A stretch of DNA of 64,000 nt from Rhizobacter sp. Root404 (GTDB lineage Bacteria; Pseudomonadota; Gammaproteobacteria; Burkholderiales; Burkholderiaceae_C): NCBI RefSeq assembly GCF_001425865.1, contig NZ_LMDS01000004.1:1432948-1496947 (forward strand), given 5' to 3'. Made by a program: the position numbers and the translations under genes. The notes beneath the pieces were generated by a model. The model saw nothing but the letters and a program-made list of their open reading frames with translations, did no database searches and had not been told where the DNA came from. The first letter of the stretch is position 1. Each line of letters begins with the position of its first letter. Below, piece after piece: positions 1 to 7,905 of this stretch.

Positions 1-575
1 TGGTGCATGCACACGCGCTCCAGGTAGTACAGGTCGTCATAGGCATGCGCCACGGTCGCGCCGCAGACGATGACGCCGTGGTTGCCGAGGAAGGCCACGT
101 CCTTGCCCTGCATCGACCGCGCGATGCGCTCGCCTTCGGCCCAGTCCAACGCCAGGCCGTTGTAGTCGGCATCGATGCCGATGCGGCCATGAAAGCGCAT
201 TGCGCCTTGGCTGGAACAGGTGTCGAGCGCTCGGTCGCTGGTCAGCGTCAGCGCGGTGGCATAGGGCATGTGGCTGTGCAGCACCACCGCATGGCCTGTG
301 ATGCGGTGCGCTGCGGCATGGATGAACATGGCGGTAGGCTCGACGCGGTGGCGGCCCTGCAGCACGGTGCCGTGTTCGTCGATCAGCACGATGTCGTCGG
401 GGCCGATCTCGCTCCAGTGCAGCCCGCGCGGGTTGATCAGGAACCTGCGGCTGTCGTCCGGCAGCGCCACGCTGAAATGGTTGCACACGCCTTCGCTCAG
501 ACCGTGATGGGCGGCCGCGCGCAGCGCGAGCGCCAGGTCTTCGCACAGCGGCTTTAGCAGGGCGGCGTCGGGCAT
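1..575 (-). CDS. Class II aldolase/adducin family protein (C-terminus beyond window)
   Basis: The minus-strand frame is open from an ATG at 575 to the window edge, so about 191 N-terminal residues are visible and the C-terminus is missing. A GGAG ribosome-binding site lies 6 nt before the ATG. Family signatures are visible: an N-terminal helix with 'GLSEGVCNHFSV', the zinc-ligand segment 'VLHSHMPYATAL' (His-x-His) and the third metal histidine in 'FLGNHGVIVCG'. Members are cytosolic, metal-dependent aldolases, epimerases or decarboxylases acting on sugar phosphates or hydroxy acids. The substrate cannot be read from the sequence. No operon partner is visible upstream; the next gene diverges after a 455-nt gap. 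Confidence 0.9.
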   Translation of the reverse strand, partial: MPDAALLKPLCEDLALALRAAAHHGLSEGVCNHFSVALPDDSRRFLINPRGLHWSEIGPDDIVLIDEHGTVLQGRHRVEPTAMFIHAAAHRITGHAVVLHSHMPYATALTLTSDRALDTCSSQGAMRFHGRIGIDADYNGLALDWAEGERIARSMQGKDVAFLGNHGVIVCGATVAHAYDDLYYLERVCMH

Positions 576-1030
576 CGGTGTCTCCGCGGTTAGGAATTCA
601 ACCGCCTCACAGCAAGTATGACGTTCCTGGAACGGTCGGCCCATCCACAGTCCCCCTCGGCAAGGCCAGGCTCGCATGACTGAGGCGCCTGGCAGCAATG
701 CGGCGTGCTACTGGAAGCCTTCAAAGACTGGAGCGGTTCTGCTCCGGGTTTCCCGAACGTCAGCTGTGCTGCCGACAAACTTGAACGGCAGTTCTCGGAC
801 GGCTGATCGAAGCCGCCAGAGTCAGCCACGACCCGCAGCGATCCTCCAGTGAGATCCCGACGCCCGAGAGATGCCGCTCAACATGCGACTTGCCTTCGCT
901 AAAAGCGCCGCGTTTCGCTCCACCATCGGCAAAGGGAACAGGTTCTGCCGCCGCTCCGTTTGCAACCCGTTTGTGTCTTGGGACCGTCATAATCGCGGCT
1001 GCCGCGCCGGGCGGCCTCCAACTCGACGAC
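576..1030. other. Intergenic region, no gene seen
   Basis: This is a 455-nt gap between the divergent aldolase and stressosome genes. The frames here are short and lack ribosome-binding sites or recognisable protein sequence. The stretch around 660-830 has the same low-complexity style (many 'ctggc', 'cggca' and 'gccgac' words) as other intergenic gaps in the window. The stressosome operon promoter should lie here, but I could not identify convincing -35/-10 boxes. Confidence 0.4.
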
Positions 1031-1891
1031 ATGCACATGAGCGAAGAACTCCTCCTTATCGGTCAGCTTCTGGCAGACGACCGCCCCGCGATCTTGCAAG
1101 CGTGGATCGGAGAGATCCGCGCATCGGCCGGTCAGAGCACCACCACTAAAACGCTGGCCGCCGACACGGAAAAACTCATCGACGGCCTCGAGCAAGGACT
1201 GCGCAGCGGCAAGCTCGCAGCCGGTTTAGAAGGTGGCGCCTGGACGACGCTGCGGGAGACGCTGGAGGACATCTCGAAGTCTGGCGCCGCCCAGGGCATC
1301 AGCGCGGCCCAGACGAGCGCCTTCGTGCTGGCGCTCAAGCGGCCGCTGTTCGAGCGCATCCAGGCCCGGTTCGCTGACGACCCGGCGCGGCTCGCCAGCG
1401 GCGTTTGGGCGATCTCGACCCTGGTGGACAGCATTTCGCAGCACACTCTGACGACGTACCAGCGCTCCCGGGAGGCGGTGATCGAGCGTCAGCAGCAGGA
1501 GCTGCTGGAGCTGTCGACGCCGGTGGTCAAGCTGTGGGAGGGCGTGCTGGCCGTGCCGATGATCGGCACGCTCGACAGCTACCGCACGCAGCTGGTGATG
1601 GAATCGCTGCTGCAGCGCATCGTCGACACCGGCTCGGAGCTGGCGATCATCGACATCACCGGCGTGCCGACCGTGGACACGCTCGTGGCGCAGCACCTGC
1701 TGAAGACCGTGACCGCCATCCGCCTGATGGGCGCCGACTGCATCATCAGCGGCGTGCGCCCGCAGATCGCGCAGACGATCGTGCACCTCGGCATCGATCT
1801 GCAGGGGATTACCACCAAGGCCTCGCTCGCCGATGCGCTGGCGCTGGCACTCAAGCGCAGCGGCTACATCGTCACGCGCAACAAGGCCTGA
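1031..1891 (+). CDS. rsbR: RsbR-type stressosome sensor with C-terminal STAS domain
   Basis: A 286-residue protein with a variable helical N-terminal sensor half (residues 1 to about 155, globin-like in RsbR relatives) and a C-terminal STAS domain (about 165-280). The STAS part is close to RsbRA: 'IIDITGVPTVDT' carries the conserved phosphorylatable Thr region, and 'GVRPQIAQTIVHLGID' the second. RsbR and RsbS build the cytosolic 1.8-MDa stressosome that holds the RsbT kinase until stress. The frame is open upstream to 890, but that extension reads as non-coding; ATGs at 1031 and 1037 precede the first protein-like sequence. It is followed after 5 nt by rsbS. Confidence 0.88.
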   Translation: MHMSEELLLIGQLLADDRPAILQAWIGEIRASAGQSTTTKTLAADTEKLIDGLEQGLRSGKLAAGLEGGAWTTLRETLEDISKSGAAQGISAAQTSAFVLALKRPLFERIQARFADDPARLASGVWAISTLVDSISQHTLTTYQRSREAVIERQQQELLELSTPVVKLWEGVLAVPMIGTLDSYRTQLVMESLLQRIVDTGSELAIIDITGVPTVDTLVAQHLLKTVTAIRLMGADCIISGVRPQIAQTIVHLGIDLQGITTKASLADALALALKRSGYIVTRNKA

Positions 1892-1896
1892 CCCCC

Positions 1897-2286
1897 ATGT
1901 CCGACGGACAACAGCGGATCCCCATCCTGCGGATGGGCAAGTGCCTGCTCGTCACCATCCAGGTCGACCTGCAGGACCAGACCGCACTGGCGCTGCAGGA
2001 CGACCTGTCGGCCAAAATCGACGCGATCGGCGCGACTGGCGTGGTCATCGACATCTCGGCGCTTGAGATCGTCGATTCGTTCATCGGCCGCATGCTCGCC
2101 GGCATTTCCGGGATCGCCAGCGTGCTGGGCGCGGCGACTGTGGTTGTCGGAATGCAGCCCGCGGTGGCGATCACGCTCGTCGAACTGGGCCTGTCGCTGG
2201 AGGGGGTGAAGACGGCGCTCAACGTGGAGCGCGGCCTGCAAATGCTGGCGTCCATGGGCGACGGGATCGACGCCCATGGAGACTAA
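1897..2286 (+). CDS. rsbS: RsbS-type STAS scaffold protein of the stressosome
   Basis: A 129-residue single STAS domain. Residues 1-20 ('IPILRMGKCLLVTIQ') and the segment 'VVIDISALEIVDSFIGRM' match RsbS, including the serine that RsbT phosphorylates. In characterised systems RsbS forms the core shell with RsbR and its phosphorylation releases RsbT. The start ATG lies 5 nt after the rsbR stop, and the 3' end overlaps rsbT by 11 nt, which implies translational coupling. Length and order (R-S-T) match the canonical module. Confidence 0.9.
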   Translation: MSDGQQRIPILRMGKCLLVTIQVDLQDQTALALQDDLSAKIDAIGATGVVIDISALEIVDSFIGRMLAGISGIASVLGAATVVVGMQPAVAITLVELGLSLEGVKTALNVERGLQMLASMGDGIDAHGD

Positions 2287-2674
2287 GGGATCGATCCCGT
2301 TGCGCGGTGAGCCGGACATCGTCTTGTGCCGGCAGACCGTCCGCAAGCTGTCGCAGGAGCTCAAGTTCTCGCTGGTCGACCAGACCAAGATGATTACCGC
2401 GGCGAGCGAGCTCTCCCGCAACACAGTCGTCTACGGCGGGGGCGGCCACATGCGCTGGGAGATCCAGCCCCAGGGCCTGCGCACCGCCCTGCGCCTGTGG
2501 TTCGAGGACCAGGGACCGGGCATCCCGGACATCGAACGCGCGCTGACCGACGGCTGGACGTCGGGCAAGGGCATGGGCATCGGCCTGTCGGGCAGCAAGC
2601 GGCTGGTCAACGAATTCGCCATCGAGACCGCCGTGGGCGCAGGCACGTCGGTGATGATCGCCCGCTGGAAATGA
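2276..2674 (+). CDS. rsbT: RsbT-type serine/threonine kinase (switch protein)
   Basis: A 132-residue GHKL/HATPase kinase. The N-box is seen in 'ASELSRNTVVYGGGG', the G1 box in 'FEDQGPGIPDIERAL', and the G2 box in 'GKGMGIGLSGSKRLVNEF'. RsbT phosphorylates the STAS domains of RsbR and RsbS and, once released, activates a downstream partner. No rsbU phosphatase gene is present in this window, so the partner here is unknown; the adjacent kinases are candidates. The start overlaps the rsbS end by 11 nt. Confidence 0.9.
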   Translation: METKGSIPLRGEPDIVLCRQTVRKLSQELKFSLVDQTKMITAASELSRNTVVYGGGGHMRWEIQPQGLRTALRLWFEDQGPGIPDIERALTDGWTSGKGMGIGLSGSKRLVNEFAIETAVGAGTSVMIARWK

Positions 2675-2678
2675 GCTC

Positions 2679-3692
2679 GTGATTCCACACCTGGCTTGTC
2701 CCATGCTCGAGTCGAGCCAGATCGGGGATGCGCGCCGGCAAGCGGCGCGGCTGGCCACCGAAGCGGGATTCAACGACCTGGCGCTCGGTCGGCTGGCGCT
2801 GGTGGTCACCGAACTCGCCACCAACCTCGTGCGGCATGCACAGGACGGCCAGCTGCTGATCGGCCTGCGGGCCGACGCCGCGATGGCCACGATCGAGGTC
2901 ATCTCGGTCGATCGCGGGCCCGGCATGCGGGACGTGGCGCGTTCGCTGTCCGATGGCGTCTCGACCGGTGGCAGCGCCGGCACCGGACTGGGCGCCGTGC
3001 GCCGTGCGGCATCCCAGTTCCTGATCTTCTCCAAGCCGGGAGCGTGCAGCGTGATCGTCGCGCGCCTCACGGCGGACAGTTCATCGCTGGCCGAGACCGC
3101 GCTGCACGACGACTCGCTCGCGTACGCCGGCATCTGCGTCGCCGCCCCGGCCGAGACGGTCTCCGGCGACGCCTGGGCCTGCAGGCGCGACGGAACCTGC
3201 GCCTCGATGATCGTTGCCGACGGCCTCGGGCACGGGCGCGATGCGGCGGAGGCCGCCGATGCGGCGATGCAGGTGTTCGCGATGCACCCCGGCGCGGACG
3301 CGCGCGAAGTCGTGGAGCGCTGCCACGCGGCGCTGCGGTCGACCCGCGGTGCCGCGCTGGCGTCAATCGACATCGACGTGGCGGCCCGATCGGTGAGCTT
3401 CTGCGGCGCCGGCAACATCGCCGCGCGCATCCTCAGCGGCGTGCAGGACCGCTCGCTGCTCTCGCAGCACGGGACGGTGGGCGTGCAGATCCGTAAGATC
3501 CAGGAAGTCGTCTACGAGCTGCCGGACCATGCGGTGCTGGTGGCCCACTCCGACGGCATCGCCAGTCGCTGGGACTTGAAGGAGGTGCCCGAATTGCTGT
3601 CGTGCGACCCGATCATCCTCGCCGCCCATCTCATCCACACCAAGCTGCGCGGACGCGACGACGCGACCGTCGTGGTGATGCAGTGTCACTAG
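2679..3692 (+). CDS. HATPase (RsbT/RsbW-like) fused to an RsbX/SpoIIE-type PP2C phosphatase
   Basis: A 337-residue two-domain protein. Residues 1 to about 135 are a GHKL anti-sigma-like ATPase ('VVTELATNLVRHAQDG' N-box, 'VDRGPGMRDV' G1, 'GSAGTGLGAVRRAAS' G2). Residues about 145-337 are a SpoIIE-type PP2C ('SGDAWACRRDG', 'IVADGLGHGRDAAEAADAA', 'VAHSDGIASRWD', with metal-binding aspartates). RsbX resets stressosomes by removing phosphates from RsbR and RsbS, and the C-terminal half probably does this. GTG at 2679 is chosen because it follows rsbT by 4 nt; an ATG at 2703 is an alternative start. The fusion differs from free-standing Bacillus RsbX. Confidence 0.87.
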   Translation: MIPHLACPMLESSQIGDARRQAARLATEAGFNDLALGRLALVVTELATNLVRHAQDGQLLIGLRADAAMATIEVISVDRGPGMRDVARSLSDGVSTGGSAGTGLGAVRRAASQFLIFSKPGACSVIVARLTADSSSLAETALHDDSLAYAGICVAAPAETVSGDAWACRRDGTCASMIVADGLGHGRDAAEAADAAMQVFAMHPGADAREVVERCHAALRSTRGAALASIDIDVAARSVSFCGAGNIAARILSGVQDRSLLSQHGTVGVQIRKIQEVVYELPDHAVLVAHSDGIASRWDLKEVPELLSCDPIILAAHLIHTKLRGRDDATVVVMQCH

Positions 3693-3695
3693 CCG

Positions 3696-4577
3696 ATGTC
3701 CGCCATGGCTGATGTCGACGTTTCGATCGAAAGCCTGCAGATCGCACTGGCCGAGCGCGACGCGGAACTCGAGGCGCTGCGTGCCGAGCTCGAGGAGACG
3801 AACCGCGGGGTCGTCGCGCTCTACGGCGAGCTCGACGCGCAGGCCGACCAGCTGCGCCAGGCCACCGAACTGAAGAGCCGGTTCCTGGCGTACATGAGCC
3901 ACGAGTTTCGCACCCCGATCGCCTCGTTCCAGAGCCTGACCCGCCTGCTGCTCAGCCACGCCGACGGCCCGCTGACCCCCGAGCAGGAGAAGCAGATCCG
4001 CTTCATCAGCGACACCGCTGGCGAGTTCTCCGACATGGTTAACGACCTGCTGGACCTGGCCAAGGTCGAGGCCGGCCGCGTCGACGTGAACGCGGCCTGG
4101 TTCGAGATGGTCGACCTGTTCTCCGCGCTGCGCGGCATGTTCCGCCCGGTGTTGGTAAACCCCGAGGTAAACCTGATCTTCGAGGAGCCGCAGGGCGTGC
4201 CGCGCCTGTTCACCGACGACCGCAAGCTCTCGCAGATCCTGCGCAACTTCATCTCCAACGCGCTCAAGTTCACGGTGCAGGGCGAGGTGCGCGTCTCGGC
4301 CGTGCTGAACGATGACGCGACGATCACCTTCGCCGTCTCGGACACCGGCATCGGCATCGCGCCCGAGGCCCATGGCTCGATCTTTCACGACTTCGTGCAG
4401 GTCGACTCGCCGCTGCAGAAGCGGCTGCGCGGTACTGGGCTGGGCCTGTCGCTCAGCAAGCGGATCGCCCAGCTGCTGGGCGGCAGCGTCGGGTTCTCGA
4501 GCGACCAGGGCAAGGGCTCGGTCTTCTGGGTCACGCTCCCGGCGGAGCCGCCTTCCGAGGCGGCCACGGCACCATGA
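3696..4577 (+). CDS. Sensor histidine kinase with coiled-coil N-terminus, no membrane segment
   Basis: A 293-residue cytosolic kinase. Residues 5-60 are a heptad-rich coiled coil, followed by a HisKA domain with the phosphate-accepting His69 in 'AYMSHEFRTP', then HATPase_c with the N-box near 'LRNFISNALKF', 'VSDTGIGIAP' and 'GTGLGLSLSKRIA'. No sensor domain or transmembrane helix is present, so the input must come from a partner, plausibly RsbT or the stressosome. It starts 3 nt after the PP2C fusion and overlaps the next kinase by 4 nt. ATG 3705 is an alternative start. Confidence 0.9.
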   Translation: MSAMADVDVSIESLQIALAERDAELEALRAELEETNRGVVALYGELDAQADQLRQATELKSRFLAYMSHEFRTPIASFQSLTRLLLSHADGPLTPEQEKQIRFISDTAGEFSDMVNDLLDLAKVEAGRVDVNAAWFEMVDLFSALRGMFRPVLVNPEVNLIFEEPQGVPRLFTDDRKLSQILRNFISNALKFTVQGEVRVSAVLNDDATITFAVSDTGIGIAPEAHGSIFHDFVQVDSPLQKRLRGTGLGLSLSKRIAQLLGGSVGFSSDQGKGSVFWVTLPAEPPSEAATAP

Positions 4578-6556
4578 GCGAGGCGGTCGGGTTCAACCCC
4601 ATCGATCGCGCCGACCACGTGGTGCTGGTCGTCGACGACGACCCGGTCAGCCGCTACACCACGATCCGCTGGCTCCAGCACGCCGGCTTCCAGACCCGCG
4701 AGGCGGCCAGCGGCGCGCGCGGGCTGGAGCTGGCGGACGCGTCAGTCTCGGCGATGGTGCTGGACGTGTACCTGCCGGACATCAACGGGTTCGACCTGTG
4801 CCGACAGATCCGCTCGCGCGACAGCGTCGACTACCTGCCGGTGTTGCACCTGAGCGCGGCCTACGTGACCGATGAGGACAAGGTGCGCGGCCTCGACTCC
4901 GGGGCCGATGCCTACCTCACCCACCCCGTCGACCCGGCCGTGCTGGTGGCCACCGTCCAGGCGCTGGTGCGAACGCGCGTGGCCGAGGGGGCGCTGCGGC
5001 GAAGCGAGCAGCATTTCCGCACCATGTACGAGCGTGCGCCGATCGGCATGTGCCTGCTCGACCTGTCGGGCCGCGTGATCGAGGCCAATCCCTGCATGCT
5101 GTCCATCTTGGGCCGCGCGGCCGGGGACGTGGTCGGTCGGCCGTTGAGCGAGTGGGTTCCCGGCGAGTTCCGCGAGGCCGCGCAGGCGTTCCTCGCGATC
5201 GAGGCGCCGACCGGCGAGGACTTGCAGTTCCCGCTGTTGCGCGGCGACGGCTCCACGCTGCGGGTGAACTGGTCCATGCTGCCGCTCCTGCAGCACGGCG
5301 TGCACATGATGCTGGCGACCGACGTAACCGCCCCGGTGCTGCTCGAGGAGCAGCGCCAGCTGGCCCTGCAACGCGAGCGGGCCGCGCGCGCCGATGCCGA
5401 GCGGTTGGGCCGGATCAAGGACGAGTTCGTGGCCGTGCTGTCGCACGAGCTGCGCACGCCGCTGACCACGATGATCGGCTGGATGCAGATCTTCCGGCGC
5501 GGCCCGCTGGACGAAGCCAAGCAGCAGAAGGGCCTCGAGATCATCGAGCGCAACCTCGCGCTGCAGGCGCGACTGGTCTCGGACCTGCTCGACATGTCCA
5601 GCATCAACCTCGGCAAGATGCGGCTTTCGCTGACCAGAGTGAACGTTCCCGAGATAGTTCAATCGGTCGTCGAGGCGTCGGAAGCCTCGATCAAGGACCG
5701 GGGCGTGACCGTGGACCTGCGCGTCGATGCGGATTGCCCGGTCATTCGCGCCGATCCCGCGCGCCTGCAGCAGATCGCCTCGAACCTGCTCGGCAACGCG
5801 ATCAAGTTCTCTCCGCCCGGGAGCGCGATCGCCATCGCCCTGAAGCCCGAGGGCGCCGGCCTGCGCCTCTCGTTCTCGGACCACGGTGTCGGGATCGCGA
5901 AGGAGTTCCTGCCCGATCTCTTCGATCGTTTTTCGCAGGCCGACGCCGGCAGCAACCGGCGCCACGGCGGTCTGGGTCTGGGGCTTTCGATTGTGCGGCA
6001 CCTGGCCGAATCGCATGACGGCGCCGTCTCGGTCCACAGCGACGGATTGGGCCACGGCGCGACCTTCGACGTCTGGATGCCGACCGCCGGCCCCGGCGGC
6101 GACGAGGCCAGCGTGGACCCCGCAGACCTGGACACTGGCGATGCGGACGCCACGCTGGCGGGCGCCTCGCTGCTCGTGGTGGAGGACGACCCCGACATCG
6201 GCGCGACGCTGTCGCTGATCCTGCGGGACCGCGGCGCCCGGGTGCGCGTGGCCACCAACTACGAGGAGGCGCTGTCCGCGTTGAAGAACGAGCTGCCGGA
6301 CGTGCTGCTGAGCGACATCGGCATGCCCGGCAGGGACGGCTACGCGCTGATCGAGCAGATCCGCAGCGACGCAACGCTGCGCCATGTGCCCGCCGTGGCG
6401 ATCACCTCGTACGCGCGCGAGCAGGACCGGGTCTTCGCGCTCGCGCGCGGGTTCGACGCGCATTGCTCGAAGCCGGTCCGGGCGATCGAACTGGTGCATG
6501 TGGTCCAGCGGCTGATGGCGGGCAAGGAGAACGAGCGTGCACATCCTCTTCGTTGA
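4574..6556 (+). CDS. Hybrid histidine kinase, REC-PAS-HisKA-HATPase-REC
   Basis: 660 residues. Residues 15-135 are a receiver with acceptor Asp64 ('VLDVYLPDINGFDL') and a 'THPVDP' motif where the usual Lys-Pro is expected, so the conserved lysine seems to be replaced. Residues about 145-270 are a PAS domain ('HFRTMYERAPIGMCLLD'). HisKA has His291 ('AVLSHELRTP'), and HATPase shows 'FSDHGVGIAKEF' and 'GGLGLGLSIVRHLA'. Residues about 530-650 are a second receiver with Asp581 ('LLSDIGMPGRDGY') and an intact 'CSKPV'. There is no membrane segment. It overlaps the upstream kinase by 4 nt and the downstream regulator by 20 nt. This arrangement fits a cytosolic phosphorelay fed by the stressosome. Confidence 0.92.
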   Translation: MSEAVGFNPIDRADHVVLVVDDDPVSRYTTIRWLQHAGFQTREAASGARGLELADASVSAMVLDVYLPDINGFDLCRQIRSRDSVDYLPVLHLSAAYVTDEDKVRGLDSGADAYLTHPVDPAVLVATVQALVRTRVAEGALRRSEQHFRTMYERAPIGMCLLDLSGRVIEANPCMLSILGRAAGDVVGRPLSEWVPGEFREAAQAFLAIEAPTGEDLQFPLLRGDGSTLRVNWSMLPLLQHGVHMMLATDVTAPVLLEEQRQLALQRERAARADAERLGRIKDEFVAVLSHELRTPLTTMIGWMQIFRRGPLDEAKQQKGLEIIERNLALQARLVSDLLDMSSINLGKMRLSLTRVNVPEIVQSVVEASEASIKDRGVTVDLRVDADCPVIRADPARLQQIASNLLGNAIKFSPPGSAIAIALKPEGAGLRLSFSDHGVGIAKEFLPDLFDRFSQADAGSNRRHGGLGLGLSIVRHLAESHDGAVSVHSDGLGHGATFDVWMPTAGPGGDEASVDPADLDTGDADATLAGASLLVVEDDPDIGATLSLILRDRGARVRVATNYEEALSALKNELPDVLLSDIGMPGRDGYALIEQIRSDATLRHVPAVAITSYAREQDRVFALARGFDAHCSKPVRAIELVHVVQRLMAGKENERAHPLR

Positions 6557-6881
6557 AGACCACCCCGCCCTGCGCTATGCCATCGCGAAGGAGCTGCGGA
6601 TGCACGGCCACATCGTGCAGGAAGCAGAGAGCGCGGAGGCAGCCCTCGTCGTCCTGGCGGAACACGAGGTCGATGTGCTGATCACGGACATCGGCCTGCC
6701 CGGCGAATCCGGCGACGTCTTCGCCGCGGAGGCGCGCGCGCTGCGGCCCACGCTTCGCGTGGTCTTCGCCACCGGGCTGGAGAGCATCAGGGCGCCGAAT
6801 CACCCCGACGCGGGCCCCACGGTGCTGCGCAAGCCCTACACCTGGGAAGCGCTGGAAGCGGCTATCGCGTCGGCGAGCTGA
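6537..6881 (+). CDS. Single-domain response regulator
   Basis: A 114-residue receiver domain alone, with no output domain. The acidic pair Glu7-Asp8 ('FVEDHPALR'), acceptor Asp51 ('LITDIGLPG') and a conserved lysine in 'VLRKPYTW' are intact. Translation starts at GTG 6537, overlapping the hybrid kinase by 20 nt, so the two are coupled. It is the last gene of the stressosome operon. Known roles for such stand-alone receivers are phosphate shuttling or binding to a separate effector; the partner is not in this window. Confidence 0.88.
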   Translation: MHILFVEDHPALRYAIAKELRMHGHIVQEAESAEAALVVLAEHEVDVLITDIGLPGESGDVFAAEARALRPTLRVVFATGLESIRAPNHPDAGPTVLRKPYTWEALEAAIASAS

Positions 6882-6994
6882 TCCAGCGATCGCGTAAGGA
6901 AAAGCGCGCTTTTGCTGCGGGCAGCTTCTGGCCGAGACTCGTTCGCAATGGATCTCGCAGCAGCTCACCATCGCCAGGACTCTGACGCTTTGAG

Positions 6995-7203
6995 CTACGG
7001 TATCCGGCATTTCGCCTTGGTGAGCGCCTCCTCGCCAGAGGCAAACACTAGCGACTGGCGCTTGCCTAGCGACTGCCATCGCCCGGCGCCGTCCGCTCTC
7101 CGCGGAACTCTTCGAACCCGAAAGTTCTGTCGTCGCGCACGAGTATGTCCACGCAGTGTGAGCAGTCGAAATTCTCGATAGAGGCCAGCACCTTGCGGTT
7201 CAT
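6995..7203 (-). pseudogene. Small conserved hypothetical protein (about 70 aa) broken by a 1-nt frameshift
   Basis: From ATG 7203 the frame reads 'MNRKVLASIENFDCSHCVDI' and continues to 'GFEEFRGE', then runs to a stop near 7066. In the neighbouring frame the sequence continues as 'ADGAGRWQSLGKRQSLVF', 'ASGEEALTKAK' and a stop at 6995. Joined, the halves make one coherent small protein of the type that reads EEFRGE..DGAGRWQ..FASGEEAL. A single-base change around 7110-7122 breaks it. It is either a recent pseudogene or a sequencing error. Function is unknown. Confidence 0.6.
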
Positions 7204-7506
7204 AAACGGTAATCCTCGACGACGTCACGCACAGGACATGCATCCCTAACGGCCATATTTGCGCTCCGGGAAAGCCCCCTCGCAAGCCGGTCGGTGCTTA
7301 GAAAGGCGCGGCGCCTCGGGGAGCAGACGTTCGCCGATGCCTGCTACTGGCCGGGACTGCCTGTTCGTGGCCAACGCCGACAGCAGCCGTTCAATCCGGC
7401 ACGGGCTGAACGGCGGATCCTCAAGGGCGCGAGATCACCATCTCGACCCACAAAAGCCAGTCACGCCGTCTCTTCGGGTAGAACTAAGCGGACCGTCGCG
7501 CCTGTC
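7204..7506. other. Intergenic region with degenerate repeat-like sequence
   Basis: No gene is recognised. The piece at 7341-7358 ('ctgctactggccgggact') is nearly the same as 6923-6940 ('cagcttctggccgagact'), and a related word occurs near 26780, suggesting a dispersed, decayed repeat. Frames crossing this gap do not resemble proteins. Confidence 0.35.
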
Positions 7507-7905
7507 TCACCTCTCGCCCAACCAGGGCTGCACAAACGCGAACCAACCGCCGACCACGTAGACCAGCACGCTGAAGCCGTACACGCGCAGCGAGGCGCGG
7601 CGCGTCTGCAGGCACGCGCGGCGCAGCGCGGGGTCGGTCGGGCACGGCGCGTTCCGGTTGCGCCACTGCAAGGCGCCGCTCACCACCATCGCAAGGCCGG
7701 CGATCACGAACAGCGCCTCCTTGTGCTGGCTCAGCCAAACGACCTGCGGAAACGCCGACACCAGCGACGATAGCGCCGCGCCCGCGCCGAGCGCGACCAG
7801 CAGCGCCGGCAGCGCGCAACAGACCAGCGTGCTCGAACTCGCGAACAGGCTCAGCAGCGAGGTCCACAGGCTCGCGCGCGATTCGACGCTGCCGTCGGGG
7901 CTCAT
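7507..7905 (-). CDS. Small inner-membrane protein with Cys-Cys motif, MerT/MerC-like
   Basis: 132 residues with three predicted membrane helices (about 13-52, 62-82 and 105-127). The first carries 'STLVCCALPALLVALGAGAA', a vicinal cysteine pair typical of mercury and other metal-import membrane proteins. A cysteine-containing loop ('APCPTDPALRRACLQ') follows the second helix. Its start overlaps the end of the HMA-domain gene by 4 nt, and it is last in the five-gene metal operon running from 9615. Metal transport is inferred from the Cys pair and context; the metal is unknown. Confidence 0.7.
   Translation of the reverse strand: MSPDGSVESRASLWTSLLSLFASSSTLVCCALPALLVALGAGAALSSLVSAFPQVVWLSQHKEALFVIAGLAMVVSGALQWRNRNAPCPTDPALRRACLQTRRASLRVYGFSVLVYVVGGWFAFVQPWLGER

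Noticed and set aside
3..557. Long plus-strand frame of 184 codons at the window start
   Set aside because: It is antisense to the clear class II aldolase frame, has His/Val/Ala-rich biased composition and no ribosome-binding site.
3363..4388. 341-codon minus-strand frame over the stressosome kinase genes
   Set aside because: It is a high-GC shadow of the PP2C and kinase genes; composition (Arg, His, Gln, Val) is typical of antisense frames.
4742..6544. 600-codon minus-strand frame
   Set aside because: It lies exactly opposite the hybrid kinase, whose domain motifs are all intact, so this frame is a shadow.
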